From the NCBI RefSeq assembly GCF_900168115.1, contig NZ_FUZC01000003.1, positions 1 through 64,000 on the forward strand: a DNA stretch of 64,000 bases, read 5' to 3'. Shown in pieces: positions 63,194 to 64,000 of the stretch. This DNA is from Salegentibacter salinarum. Its GTDB lineage: Bacteria > Bacteroidota > Bacteroidia > Flavobacteriales > Flavobacteriaceae. The notes beneath the pieces are model-generated. The model worked only from the letters and a program-made list of their open reading frames with translations, ran no database searches and was not told the DNA's origin. Numbering within the stretch: position 1 is the first letter of the stretch; every line of letters begins with the position of its first letter. The position numbers and the translations under genes are program-made.

Positions 63194-64000
63194 ATGAAAC
63201 AGTATTTTAAATATATAGCAATATTGGCGCTGGGAATTGTTTCCTGCGAGCCAGAATTTGATAATCCGGTAGACGAAGCCGGGGCGTACAGCAATGGGGA
63301 AGCCGATTTTTCACGCTACGTCGCGCTTGGTAATTCACTTACCGCAGGATATGCAGATAATGCCCTTTATATTACCGGGCAGGAAAATTCTTATCCAAAC
63401 ATCCTTGCGCAGCAATTTGATAAAACTCAGGATATCGAGGAGTTTACTATTCCTTTTATGAGTGATAATGCCGGGGGACTTTTAGCCGGAGGTAATCAAA
63501 TTACTAATAATAGATTGGTTTTATCTGTTGTAGATGGTGATACCCTTCCGCGGGTATATACCGGAATGCAACCAACTACCGAAGTAGGAAATGTTCAACA
63601 GGGACCTTTTAGTAATATGGGAGTTCCTGGAGCTAAATCTTATCATTTAGGTGCTCAAGGCTATGGTAATATTCAGGGAGTAGCGGTAGGGACTGCAAAC
63701 CCTTATTTTGCCCGTTTTGCATCTGAACCTAATGCATCTGTAATGGAAGATGCCCTTGCTCAAGATCCAACTTTCTTTTCTTTGTGGATAGGTAATAACG
63801 ATGTTCTTGGATATGCAAGATCTGGGGGGACAGGAGAGTACCAATTAAACAACCTGGAGCCTTCAACTTACGGCGAGAATGATATTACAGATCCAAACGT
63901 TTTTGCCAGTGTATATAGTGAAATGGTACAGGCTTTGGCTGCAAATGCAAGTGGTGGGGTTCTTATCAATATTCCAGATGTAGCTTCGGTTCCGTTTTTT
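63194..64000 (+). CDS. SGNH/GDSL-family hydrolase lipoprotein (3' truncated by window)
   Basis: 269 codons are visible with no stop; the gene runs past the window. Lipoprotein signal peptide with acyl Cys18 (LGIVSC). Block I is ALGNSLTAGYADN (Ser48 the likely nucleophile, GNSL in place of GDSL), and WIGNNDVLGYA near residue 197 matches the conserved GNND block that helps form the oxyanion hole. The catalytic Asp-x-x-His would lie beyond the edge. Expected to be an outer-membrane-anchored esterase or lipase. It lies 10 nt after the fadL-like gene and is probably in its operon. Confidence 0.88.
   Translation, partial: MKQYFKYIAILALGIVSCEPEFDNPVDEAGAYSNGEADFSRYVALGNSLTAGYADNALYITGQENSYPNILAQQFDKTQDIEEFTIPFMSDNAGGLLAGGNQITNNRLVLSVVDGDTLPRVYTGMQPTTEVGNVQQGPFSNMGVPGAKSYHLGAQGYGNIQGVAVGTANPYFARFASEPNASVMEDALAQDPTFFSLWIGNNDVLGYARSGGTGEYQLNNLEPSTYGENDITDPNVFASVYSEMVQALAANASGGVLINIPDVASVPFF

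Overview
The window looks like chromosome from a member of the Bacteroidota, most likely a marine Flavobacteriaceae. The evidence is the low GC content, alternative complex III (act) genes next to an aa3/caa3-type oxidase, SprA and PorP/SprF of the type IX secretion and gliding machinery, tandem OmpH genes behind BamA, Bacteroidota -7 boxes (TAnnTTTG), weak ribosome binding sites and several TTG starts. The genus (Salegentibacter, Gramella or Zunongwangia-like) is a guess. I see no rRNA, tRNA, CRISPR array or prophage, and no gene-free stretch above 300 bp. The only mobile DNA is the 3' part of a group II intron at the left edge.

Layout. 1-340: end of a group II intron (maturase C-terminus, domains V and VI). 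400-789 (-): SPOR-domain protein, divergent from the respiratory operon. 1012-12947 (+): actABCDEF-coxB-coxA, closed by a strong terminator. 13119-16444 (+): ruvB, cytochrome P450, queG. 16496-16957 (-): small secreted TonB-C-like protein. 17166-19451: malic enzyme/phosphotransacetylase fusion. 19569-31174: ruvA, sprA, gcvH, vanZ-like, tonB and a RemB-like protein. 31317-36528: heme O synthase, two oxidase subunits III, subunit IV, a cysteine-free thioredoxin-like protein, SCO1, DUF420 and a small Cys-rich membrane protein. 36636-43735: MacB-type tripartite exporter with one ATPase, two permeases, two adaptors and one TolC-like protein. 43755-47698: tsaB, mscS-like, a YyaL-type protein and dodecin. 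47939-52245: PiT phosphate transporter, Nfu scaffold and PorP/SprF protein. 52242-60223 (-): CBS protein, nadK, DUF6089 protein, uppS, bamA, two ompH genes, then murI. 60314-64000 (+): pdxJ, alpha/beta hydrolase, fadL-like gene and an SGNH lipoprotein cut by the window end.

How the genes fit together. The act and cox genes encode a quinol-to-oxygen chain: ACIII oxidises menaquinol and passes electrons through c hemes to the CuA site of CoxB and the binuclear centre of CoxA. The remaining oxidase subunits and assembly factors lie about 18 kb away. A second theme is the envelope: SprA, PorP/SprF and RemB (type IX secretion and gliding), three TonB C-terminal-like domains, BamA with OmpH chaperones, UppS and MurI (cell wall), FadL and a tripartite exporter.

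Most of the window is conserved flavobacterial core genome. I found no convincing new defence or mobile system. The observations most worth testing are small: a perfect 13-bp inverted repeat inside the 3' end of tsaB that probably terminates the convergent mscS transcript, a TonB-C-like domain at the N-terminus of the RemB-like protein, a helix-hairpin-helix-like tail on ActC, a cysteine-free partner beside SCO1, and a palindrome upstream of the fadL promoter.
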